A stretch of DNA of 5,728 bases from Oscillospiraceae bacterium. GTDB taxonomy: Bacteria; Bacillota_A; Clostridia; Oscillospirales; Oscillospiraceae. The stretch is taken from the NCBI GenBank assembly GCA_031265965.1, contig JAISBX010000047.1, forward strand, positions 1 through 5,728, in the 5' to 3' direction. Below the pieces are notes generated by a model. The model saw nothing but the letters and a program-made list of their open reading frames with translations, made no database searches and had not been told where the DNA came from. The stretch's first letter is position 1. The number at the start of each line of letters is the position of its first letter. Both the position numbers and the translations under genes were made by a program. Of this stretch, positions 1-5,728 are shown piece after piece.

Positions 1-2403
1 AGCGGTATGGCGGCGTATTTCACTATGTCCATAGTGCTGATATTCTTTTTGTCGAGGGGAAAGGCGCGCGTCATATTGCTTATCACGCACATCCTGTGGG
101 TGATAGCCTGCTACGCGGCGTCGTCCGTGCCGCCGTTCGACGCGCTCGTGGCGGAGCTCGGCGGCGGCGCGCAGTATATCGACAACATACAGTCGTTTGT
201 CGTGGCGGGATTTTTTGTGGCGTCGATCATCGCGTTTCAGGATAGGATATTCCGGAACGAAAAGCAGAAGCTCGATATGCTGCTCAATTCCATGAACGCG
301 ATGGCGGTCTCGCTGCTCGACCTGAACATCGACGATCCCGAGGAGGCGCTGCGCAAGAGCATGGCGCTGCTCGCGCGCAACATCGGCGCGGACCGCATAA
401 GCATTTGGAAAAACGAGTTCAGGGACGGCGAGCTTTGCTTTGTTCACCAGATATCCGAGACGGCGGAGACGGCGGAGACGGAGAAGGGCGGCGACGAGCC
501 GTATGTGCGGACAAAGATCGACGAGGGCGAAGCCGACGCGTTCCCCTACAGTCAGACGCTTCCGGAGTGGGTGGAGCCGCTGTCGGCCGGACGCAGCATA
601 AACATGACGGTCGGAGAGTTCCCCGAGACGGAGCGGGAGTTTCTCGGCCTATTCGACGTACAGGCGTTTTTTATAGCTCCCGTGATATACGACGGCGAGT
701 TCTGGGGCACCGTGACTTTCGACAACTGCCACACCAACATAAAATTCACGCCCGACGAGGAGCGGATAATATACCCCGGCGCGCTCCTGATCGCCAACGC
801 CATGATACGCAACCAGATGATGCTCGATCTGTCTCACGCGCGGAGCGAGGCGGAATCCGCTTCGAGGGCGAAGAGCGACTTTTTATCCAACATGAGCCAC
901 GAGATACGCACGCCTATGAACGCGATAATAGGCATGACCTCCATAGGCGTGAACGCGCCGAATTCCGAGCGGAAGGACTACGCGTTCGAGAAGATCGGGG
1001 ACGCGTCGGCGCATTTGCTCGGCGTTATCAACGACATTCTGGATATGAGCAAGATAGAGGCGAACAAGCTCGAGCTGTCGTACGCCGAGTTCGTTTTCGA
1101 GAAAGTGCTTCAGAAGATAGTCGCTGTCAACAATTTCCGTATCGACGAGAAGAAGCAGAATTTCACCGTGCGCATCGACGACTGTATCCCGCGCGCGCTC
1201 ATAGGCGACGACCAGAGGCTGACGCAGGTGATAACGAATCTCATCTCCAACGCGGTAAAATTTACGCCCGAGGGCGGCGACATACGTCTGGACGCGAGTC
1301 TCGTGGCCGAAAAGGGCAGGCGGTGCACGATACAGATAAGCATAACGGACACGGGTATAGGCATAAGCGAGGAACAGCAGTCGCACCTGTTCACGTCGTT
1401 CCAGCAAGCGGAGGCGGGCACGTCGCGCAAATTCGGGGGCACCGGGCTGGGGCTCGCCATATCAAAGCGCATCGTGGAGATGATGGGCGGGCGCATATGG
1501 ATAGAATCGGAGCCGGGGCACGGCTCCACGTTCGCGTTTACCGTAGAGGTCGAACGCGGCGGCGACGAGCGCCAAGGCCAGCCGGGGGCGGGCGTCAACT
1601 GGGACAACCTGCGCTTTCTGGCGGTGGACGACGCGCCGGACGTGCTGGAGTATTTTGAGGAGTTCGCCAGAAGGGCCGGAGTCACCTGCGACACGGCGTC
1701 AAGCGGCGAGGAGGCGTGCGAGGTGATCGAGCGGCGCGGCGGCGGCGCCTTCGACATCTGCTTTGTGGACTGGAAGATGCCGGGCATGGACGGCATGGAG
1801 CTGACGCGCCGGATAAAGGCCGCGCGTAACGGCAACGCGGCCGTCGTCCTTATATCCTCCGCCGACTGGAGCTCTATAGAGGCGGAGGGCAGGCGCGCCG
1901 GAGTGGACAAGTTCCTCTCCAAGCCGCTGTTCCCGTCCGCCATAACGGACTGCGTGAACGAGTGCCTCGGCGTCGGCGGGAGTCTCGCCGATTCGGACGC
2001 CGAGACCGCCGCCGGGGACGATTTCTCGGGCCGCTGCGTGCTGCTTGCCGAGGATGTGGAGATAAACCGCGAAATCGTGCTGGCGCTGCTGGAGCCGACG
2101 AACCTGCGCATAGAGTGCGCGGAAAACGGAGCGGAGGCGGTGAGGATGTTCACCGCCGCGCCGGAGCGCTACGACATGATATTCATGGACGTCCAGATGC
2201 CGGAGATGGACGGGTACGAGGCCGCGCGCAGCATACGCGCGCTCGGCACGCCCCGCGCGGCTACCGTCCCGATAATGGCGATGACAGCGAACGTGTTCCG
2301 CGAGGATATAGAAAAATGCCTCGAAGCGGGCATGAACGGGCACCTCGGCAAGCCGCTGGACATAAACGAGGTCCTCGCGGTGCTCAGAAGCGCGCTCACG
2401 TGA
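1..2403 (+). CDS. Hybrid sensor histidine kinase with GAF-like sensor and two receiver domains (5' partial)
   Basis: This is a membrane-anchored two-component sensor that autophosphorylates on His and passes phosphate to its own receivers. The frame is open to the left edge. The first in-window ATG (position 7) has no room for a visible ribosome site and falls inside a hydrophobic stretch, so the true start probably lies upstream. Numbering from that ATG, hydrophobic membrane segments lie at about 3-16, 21-38 and 62-78. A GAF-like sensor spans about 112-268, and a Ser/Ala/Glu-rich signalling helix spans 271-292. The HisKA H-box SHEIRTP has phospho-acceptor His298. The HATPase N-box has Asn415, with G1 DTGIGI at 448-453 and GGTGLGL at 477-483. 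Receiver 1 has Asp541/Asp542, phospho-Asp588, Ser617 and Lys639. Receiver 2 has Glu682/Asp683, phospho-Asp728, Thr760 and Lys782. All catalytic residues are intact. There is no C-terminal Hpt or output domain, so a separate Hpt or response protein is expected. The ligand is unknown. Confidence 0.95.
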   Translation, partial: SGMAAYFTMSIVLIFFLSRGKARVILLITHILWVIACYAASSVPPFDALVAELGGGAQYIDNIQSFVVAGFFVASIIAFQDRIFRNEKQKLDMLLNSMNAMAVSLLDLNIDDPEEALRKSMALLARNIGADRISIWKNEFRDGELCFVHQISETAETAETEKGGDEPYVRTKIDEGEADAFPYSQTLPEWVEPLSAGRSINMTVGEFPETEREFLGLFDVQAFFIAPVIYDGEFWGTVTFDNCHTNIKFTPDEERIIYPGALLIANAMIRNQMMLDLSHARSEAESASRAKSDFLSNMSHEIRTPMNAIIGMTSIGVNAPNSERKDYAFEKIGDASAHLLGVINDILDMSKIEANKLELSYAEFVFEKVLQKIVAVNNFRIDEKKQNFTVRIDDCIPRALIGDDQRLTQVITNLISNAVKFTPEGGDIRLDASLVAEKGRRCTIQISITDTGIGISEEQQSHLFTSFQQAEAGTSRKFGGTGLGLAISKRIVEMMGGRIWIESEPGHGSTFAFTVEVERGGDERQGQPGAGVNWDNLRFLAVDDAPDVLEYFEEFARRAGVTCDTASSGEEACEVIERRGGGAFDICFVDWKMPGMDGMELTRRIKAARNGNAAVVLISSADWSSIEAEGRRAGVDKFLSKPLFPSAITDCVNECLGVGGSLADSDAETAAGDDFSGRCVLLAEDVEINREIVLALLEPTNLRIECAENGAEAVRMFTAAPERYDMIFMDVQMPEMDGYEAARSIRALGTPRAATVPIMAMTANVFREDIEKCLEAGMNGHLGKPLDINEVLAVLRSALT
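457..481 (+). repeat. Short tandem repeat GAGACGGCG within the kinase GAF region
   Basis: The 9-base unit GAGACGGCG occurs twice in full (457-465, 466-474) and once in part (475-481), encoding a Glu-Thr-Ala repeat at about residues 151-159 of the kinase. It sits in a likely surface loop of the GAF-like domain. Because the unit is a multiple of three, gain or loss by slippage would keep the frame. Confidence 0.7.
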
Positions 2404-2449
2404 AAAAGCGCCGGAAAATTCCCGCGTAAAATTTCCTGAAAAATTTTTC

Positions 2450-2477
2450 TTTACAAATGAAAATATTCTGCTATAAT
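2450..2477 (+). promoter_or_regulatory. Sigma-70/SigA-type promoter for tRNA-Ala, extended -10
   Basis: The -35 box TTTACA (2450-2455) and a perfect -10 box TATAAT (2472-2477) are separated by 16 bases. A TG dinucleotide one base before the -10 (2469-2470) makes it an extended -10. The A-tract/T-tract stretch just upstream (about 2429-2449) resembles an UP element, as is common for stable-RNA promoters. Transcription would start near 2484, leaving a leader of about 14 bases before the mature tRNA. The match is read directly from sequence; promoter activity is inferred. Confidence 0.85.
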
Positions 2478-2497
2478 AGCTTTCGCGCGGCGCACAC

Positions 2498-2573
2498 GGG
2501 GGTGTAGCTCAGTTGGGAGAGCGTACGGTTCGCATCCGTAAGGTCGAGAGTTCGAATCTCTTCATCTCCACCA
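2498..2573 (+). tRNA. tRNA-Ala (anticodon CGC)
   Basis: A complete 76-base tRNA with encoded CCA reads GCG alanine codons. The acceptor stem 2498-2504 pairs with 2563-2569 and includes a G3-U70 wobble (2500 with 2567), the classic alanyl-tRNA synthetase identity element, plus a second G-U at 5-68. U8/A9 are 2505-2506. The D stem is GCTC/GAGC (2507-2510, 2519-2522). The anticodon stem TACGG/CCGTA (2524-2528, 2536-2540) closes a 7-base loop with CGC at 2531-2533. The variable loop is 2541-2545. The T stem 2546-2550 pairs with 2558-2562 (one G-U) around TTCGAAT. The discriminator is A2570 and CCA is 2571-2573. The neighbouring GC-rich genes use GCG often, which fits a dedicated CGC isoacceptor. 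I see no hairpin terminator downstream, only a short T run at about 2577-2581. Confidence 0.97.
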
Positions 2574-2663
2574 CATGTTTTTATACGAACCACTAATGTA
2601 AGTATATGCTTTCATACAGGGGTGTTTCTACTTGCGGTATCACTCGGCAAAGGTGATTAGCTG

Positions 2664-2674
2664 AAAGAGGGTGA
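2664..2674 (+). promoter_or_regulatory. Ribosome binding site deciding the start of the HIRAN-like gene
   Basis: The purine-rich stretch AAAGAGGGTGA resembles the anti-Shine-Dalgarno complement AAGGAGGTGA. The in-frame GTG at 2671 lies inside this motif and is too close to be a good start. The next in-frame GTG at 2680 lies 5 bases past the motif end, or about 9 past its GAGG core, which is ordinary spacing. I therefore prefer 2680. Confidence 0.6.
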
Positions 2675-2679
2675 CAGCG

Positions 2680-3591
2680 GTGAAGAGGTGTGTTAAATGC
2701 GGGAAAATCCAAGTATTTTCCAAGTTGAACAGTGCGGGACTATGTTTTAAATGCGAGTTGCACGAACTTGAAACAAAAAAGCATATTGAGTTGAGCAATG
2801 CCCGCGAGTTTATTACTTCAATTCTAGCCGAATGCGAAAAACTTCCGAAAGATAGTATTTTGATATCGAGCAGCACGACGACAGAAACGCTGGAAGAATA
2901 TGAAAAAGCTTGCGGAACCATTCTTACCGAGTTGCAAAAATGGACATCATATCCCGGATTTGTCGAGGCGTTTCGTGAGGGGTTAGTGTTAGATGAACAT
3001 ATTAGCAATTGTTACAAGCACAGATATTTGCCATTTTCCACCATTGAAGAATCAGAGATAGACGCGAAAGGTGTAGGCGATATTATTGTAAAGTTTCTTG
3101 ACGATGTAGAGAAAAGAAAATCACTGTGCTGGGCCGTGAAGCGTGAAGCGGAACTACGTGCGATCGAACAAACGAGAAAAGAGCAAGAAGCAAAACGACG
3201 CAAAGCCGAACAGTCAAAGGCGGCGGCAGCGCCAAGAATATCTACCTCCGCAAGTGAGATTATGCCGATGAGCTACATGGGTAAACCGATTGCGTATCAT
3301 TATGAAAAAGTAAAGGTCGTCATACTTTCCGGGCAGGAACCGGATTTCAAATCCCTAAATCCCGGTGATATCGTACAATTTGCTCAAGAGCAGACTAACT
3401 CACACGATAAAAATGCCGTCGTAGTTGAGTCAGGAAGCCGTAAACTCGGGTATCTATATAAAGGTAAAATGCAGGATATGGTAAACGATTTTATCAATAA
3501 AGACGATGCGATACTGTCGCATATTGATTCAATTGATGATGACAACGGCAAAATTACTGTATATATCGCTTTTTACCGGAAAAAGTTGTAG
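2680..3591 (+). CDS. Zinc-ribbon-like / HIRAN domain-containing protein
   Basis: This is a cytoplasmic protein of 303 residues from the preferred GTG start (306 from the GTG at 2671). Residues 4-25 hold two CxxC pairs (Cys4/Cys7 and Cys22/Cys25), a zinc-ribbon-like knuckle. Residues 30-140 are mixed helical sequence that I do not recognise. Residues 144-184 are highly charged, rich in Lys/Arg/Glu/Ala, and probably a long helix or coiled coil followed by a flexible linker. Residues 210-300 resemble a HIRAN domain: a small beta start ending in Gly, then NPGD (227-230), a Glu-x-x-Asn-x-x-Asp-x-Asn-Ala-Val pattern (237-247) and LGYLY (256-260). HIRAN domains in HLTF/Rad5 relatives bind DNA ends; bacterial stand-alone versions often sit in mobile or DNA-processing contexts. 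A DNA-binding role is inference only. There is no nuclease or helicase domain. The gene is AT-richer than both neighbours (25/60 G+C at 2821-2880 against 38/60 at 1741-1800), suggesting acquisition. Confidence 0.8.
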   Translation: MKRCVKCGKIQVFSKLNSAGLCFKCELHELETKKHIELSNAREFITSILAECEKLPKDSILISSSTTTETLEEYEKACGTILTELQKWTSYPGFVEAFREGLVLDEHISNCYKHRYLPFSTIEESEIDAKGVGDIIVKFLDDVEKRKSLCWAVKREAELRAIEQTRKEQEAKRRKAEQSKAAAAPRISTSASEIMPMSYMGKPIAYHYEKVKVVILSGQEPDFKSLNPGDIVQFAQEQTNSHDKNAVVVESGSRKLGYLYKGKMQDMVNDFINKDDAILSHIDSIDDDNGKITVYIAFYRKKL

Positions 3592-3607
3592 CTGTGCCCG
3601 CCTCTCA

Positions 3608-5728
3608 TCACGCCGTCTCTATCCCGGCCGCTTTTTGCAGTCCGAGCTTGGTTATGGCGTCCTCGCGCATCTTGTACTTTAATATTTTGCCGGCGGCGTT
3701 CATCGGGAAGTCGGCGGCGAAATCCACATAGCTCGGGACCTTGTGCTTTGCCATATTCTCGCGCACGAAGCCCTTCACCTCGTCGGCTGTCATGGCCTCG
3801 CCCTCTTTGACTACTACGACGGCCATGATCTCCTCGCCGTATTGCTCCGAGGGGACGCCTATCACCTGCACGTCGCGCACCTTGGGGTGAGTGTAGATGA
3901 ACTCCTCTATCTCCTTTGGATAGATGTTCTCCCCGCCGCGTATTATCATGTCCTTCAGGCGCCCGGTTATCTTATAATAACCCTCCGGCGTCCTGCGCGC
4001 TATGTCGCCCGTGTGGAGCCAGCCCTCGCCGTCGATGGCGGAGGACGTTGCGCCGGGCATCTTGTAGTAGCCCTTCATGATGTTATAGCCGCGCGCGACG
4101 AACTCGCCGTCGGAATCGTCCGGAAGGTCTGAGTACGATTCGGGATCGACTATCTTGTTCTCCACTCCGGGCAGATTCTTGCCCACCGTGGCCACGCGCA
4201 GCTCCTGCGAGTCGTCCGTGCTGGACATTGTGCAGCCCGGCGACGACTCGGTTTGCCCGAAGACTATCGTTATCTCCGACATGTTCATCTTGTCCACCAC
4301 GTCGCGCATGACGGGGATGGGGCACGGGCTGCCGGCCATTATGCCCGTGCGCATATATTTGAAGTCGGCGGGGTCGAAATCTGGGTGCTCGAGCATGGCG
4401 ATGAACATAGTCGGAACGCCGTGGAACGCCGTTATGCGTTCGTGGCGTATGCAGCGGAGCGCCGCCTTTGGCGAGAAGTACGGCAGCGGCGACATCGTAA
4501 CGCCGTGCGTGACGGACGCGGTCATGGCGAGCACCATGCCGAAGCAATGGAACATGGGCACGTGGATCATCATGCGGTCGGCCGTGGACAAGTCCATCCT
4601 GTCGCCTATGCACTTGCCGTTGTTGACTATATTGCGGTGCGTCAGCATCACGCCCTTGGGATAGCCCGTCGTGCCGGACGTGTACTGCATATTGCACACG
4701 TCGTCGGGGTCTATCTCCGCCTCGCGCCTGTACACCTCGGACACCGGAACAAACGACGCCAGCGACAGCGCGTCGGCCCACGTCAGGCAGCCGGGGCGGC
4801 GCGACGAGGCGTTTATTATGTGCCGCAAAAACGGCAGCCTGCTGCAGTGGAGCGGCTTGCGGGGATCCGAGTAGTCGAGTTCGGGGCAGAGCGCCGCCAT
4901 GATCCCGGCGTAATCTGAGTCCCTGTACCCGTCTATCATAACGAGCGTGTGTACGTCCGCTTGGCGCAGCAGGTATTCCGCCTCGCGTATCTTGTAAGCG
5001 GTGTTCACCGTTACGAGCACGGCGCCTATCTTGACCGAGGCCCAGAAGGTCATGTACCACTGCGGCACGTTAGTCGCCCATATCGCGACCTTCATGCCGG
5101 GCCGCACCCCGAGCGCGATCAGCGCGCGCGCGAAGCCGTCCACGTCGTCCCTGAATTGACTGTAGGTGCGCGTGTAGTCGAGCGTCGGGTAGCGGAACGC
5201 GTAATTGTCCGGATAAGCTTCGGCGACGCGGTCGAGCATACGTGAAAACGTCGTGTCGATCAGCGCCTCTTTCTCCCAGAGATGGACGCCGGCGCCCGTT
5301 TTGCTCGTGAACGGCCCGCCCGCCGCGGCTTCCTCGAGCGATTTGAACGCCCCGCCCTCGCGCCCGGAGGACATCAGCGCGGTCAGCGTACGGTGGTCTT
5401 CCCGTGAGCACTCCACGGCGGCCTTGTAGTCGATAGAGCGGAGCGCAAGCATGAAATCGCTTATTGGCAGCCGCCCGGCGTCGCGTATACGCGCGTGCCG
5501 GACGTATCCCCCGAGCTCGCGTATAGTGGCGTCGGCGGAGAGTCCCGCGTCGTACGTTGCGTTCATGTCCCAGAGAGCCGCGAGATTGTCGCTCGCGTAC
5601 ATATCGAGCAGGCCGGTGAGCGCGCCGATGTCGGCGTAGCGCCCGCGCGTCTCTATGAGAAGCGTCACGCGCCGCGCGGACGCCTCCGCGAGCAGCTTGT
5701 CTATCACGTTGCGCAGACAGGTCTCGTC
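3608..5728 (-). CDS. Sugar phosphate isomerase-like TIM barrel fused to acyl-CoA synthetase (AMP-forming), 5' partial
   Basis: The ligase part should activate a carboxylic acid with ATP to an acyl-AMP and then an acyl-CoA; chain length cannot be read. Numbering from the in-frame GTG at 5707: residues 1-100 match the C-terminal half of an AP_endonuc_2/xylose-isomerase-like barrel (LLIET with Glu19, ALWD with Asp47, VRHARIRD at 69-76, VE at 98-99). A linker of about 40 residues follows, then the AMP-binding domain (about 141-600) and its C-terminal lid (about 600-676). Ligase motifs are complete: ATP loop YTSGTTGYPKG 342-352, FGQTE 483-487, GWLHTGD 562-568, hinge TGRLKD 581-586, GGENIYPKEIEE 591-602, catalytic Lys674 in NAAGK. 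The sequence resembles FadD/ACSF2-like medium-chain ligases. Seven more in-frame codons run to the right edge with no stop and the barrel lacks its N-terminal half, so the true start lies outside. The TGA stop is at 3608-3610, convergent with the HIRAN gene. Confidence 0.92.
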   Translation of the reverse strand, partial: DETCLRNVIDKLLAEASARRVTLLIETRGRYADIGALTGLLDMYASDNLAALWDMNATYDAGLSADATIRELGGYVRHARIRDAGRLPISDFMLALRSIDYKAAVECSREDHRTLTALMSSGREGGAFKSLEEAAAGGPFTSKTGAGVHLWEKEALIDTTFSRMLDRVAEAYPDNYAFRYPTLDYTRTYSQFRDDVDGFARALIALGVRPGMKVAIWATNVPQWYMTFWASVKIGAVLVTVNTAYKIREAEYLLRQADVHTLVMIDGYRDSDYAGIMAALCPELDYSDPRKPLHCSRLPFLRHIINASSRRPGCLTWADALSLASFVPVSEVYRREAEIDPDDVCNMQYTSGTTGYPKGVMLTHRNIVNNGKCIGDRMDLSTADRMMIHVPMFHCFGMVLAMTASVTHGVTMSPLPYFSPKAALRCIRHERITAFHGVPTMFIAMLEHPDFDPADFKYMRTGIMAGSPCPIPVMRDVVDKMNMSEITIVFGQTESSPGCTMSSTDDSQELRVATVGKNLPGVENKIVDPESYSDLPDDSDGEFVARGYNIMKGYYKMPGATSSAIDGEGWLHTGDIARRTPEGYYKITGRLKDMIIRGGENIYPKEIEEFIYTHPKVRDVQVIGVPSEQYGEEIMAVVVVKEGEAMTADEVKGFVRENMAKHKVPSYVDFAADFPMNAAGKILKYKMREDAITKLGLQKAAGIETA

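Noticed and set aside
405..1658. Long alternative-frame open reading frame inside the kinase gene, and similar ones on the opposite strand (883-1407, 1110-2153, 1699-2343)
   Set aside because: They are Arg/Ala/His-rich, low-complexity shadows expected in GC-rich coding DNA, and the kinase frame carries complete domain motifs over the same bases.
2409..2426. Possible terminator hairpin after the kinase (about 6-7 pairs with a C-C mismatch)
   Set aside because: The stem is short and interrupted and is followed by TAAAATTT rather than a clean T run, so support is too weak to call it.
2574..2679. Possible separate promoter or degenerate tRNA copy between tRNA-Ala and the HIRAN gene (ACAGGGGTGTTT near 2617 resembles the tRNA start)
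   Set aside because: Similarity to the tRNA start is lost after about 10 bases and no cloverleaf forms. No -35/-10 pair with good spacing was convincing.
3569..3585. Perfect inverted repeat CTTTTT/AAAAAG around ACCGG at the end of the HIRAN gene
   Set aside because: The stem is nearly all A-T, lies within the coding sequence and lacks a T tract after it, so it is unlikely to terminate transcription.
2545..3607. Attachment-site direct repeat of the tRNA 3' end flanking the HIRAN gene
   Set aside because: I looked for a copy of the T-arm/acceptor 3' sequence near 3592-3607 and saw none, and no integrase gene is present.
4083..5060. Alternative-frame open reading frames over the acyl-CoA ligase, both strands (4083-5060, 4155-4664, 4253-4918, 5070-5411)
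   Set aside because: Composition is typical of frame shadows, and the ligase frame contains every expected AMP-forming motif in order.

Overview
The window looks like chromosomal DNA from a GC-rich anaerobic bacterium. I lean towards the Clostridia (Bacillota), with Synergistota as an alternative. The reasons are the very GC-rich genes that still use many ATA (Ile) codons, the gram-positive-like hybrid kinase, the encoded CCA end on the tRNA, and an acyl-CoA ligase of a type I associate with gut Clostridia. Taxonomy is inferred from codon and protein character only, not from a marker gene.

Layout, left to right. (1) Positions 1-2403, + strand: the 3' part of a membrane-bound hybrid sensor histidine kinase (membrane segments, GAF-like sensor, HisKA, HATPase, two receiver domains). 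Its 5' end lies outside the window. (2) Positions 2404-2497: a short AT-rich spacer with a near-consensus extended -10 promoter. (3) Positions 2498-2573, + strand: a complete tRNA-Ala with anticodon CGC. (4) Positions 2680-3591, + strand: a distinctly AT-richer gene for a protein with an N-terminal four-cysteine zinc-ribbon-like motif, a charged helical middle and a C-terminal HIRAN-like domain. Next to a tRNA gene and unlike both GC-rich neighbours, it looks like an acquired gene. (5) Positions 3608-5728, - strand: a large acyl-CoA synthetase (AMP-forming) fused at its N-terminus to the C-terminal half of a sugar phosphate isomerase/epimerase-like TIM barrel. Its 5' end also lies outside the window, beyond the right edge.

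The genes do not form one pathway. The kinase and the tRNA are separate transcription units in tandem. The HIRAN gene may be read from the strong tRNA promoter or from its own unseen promoter. The ligase converges on the HIRAN gene with only 16 bases between stop codons. The points most worth a second look are the TIM-barrel/acyl-CoA-ligase fusion, with a barrel whose usual metal-site histidines appear to be missing, and the compositionally foreign Zn-ribbon/HIRAN gene beside tRNA-Ala. I see no CRISPR array, insertion sequence, transposase, integrase or rRNA here.
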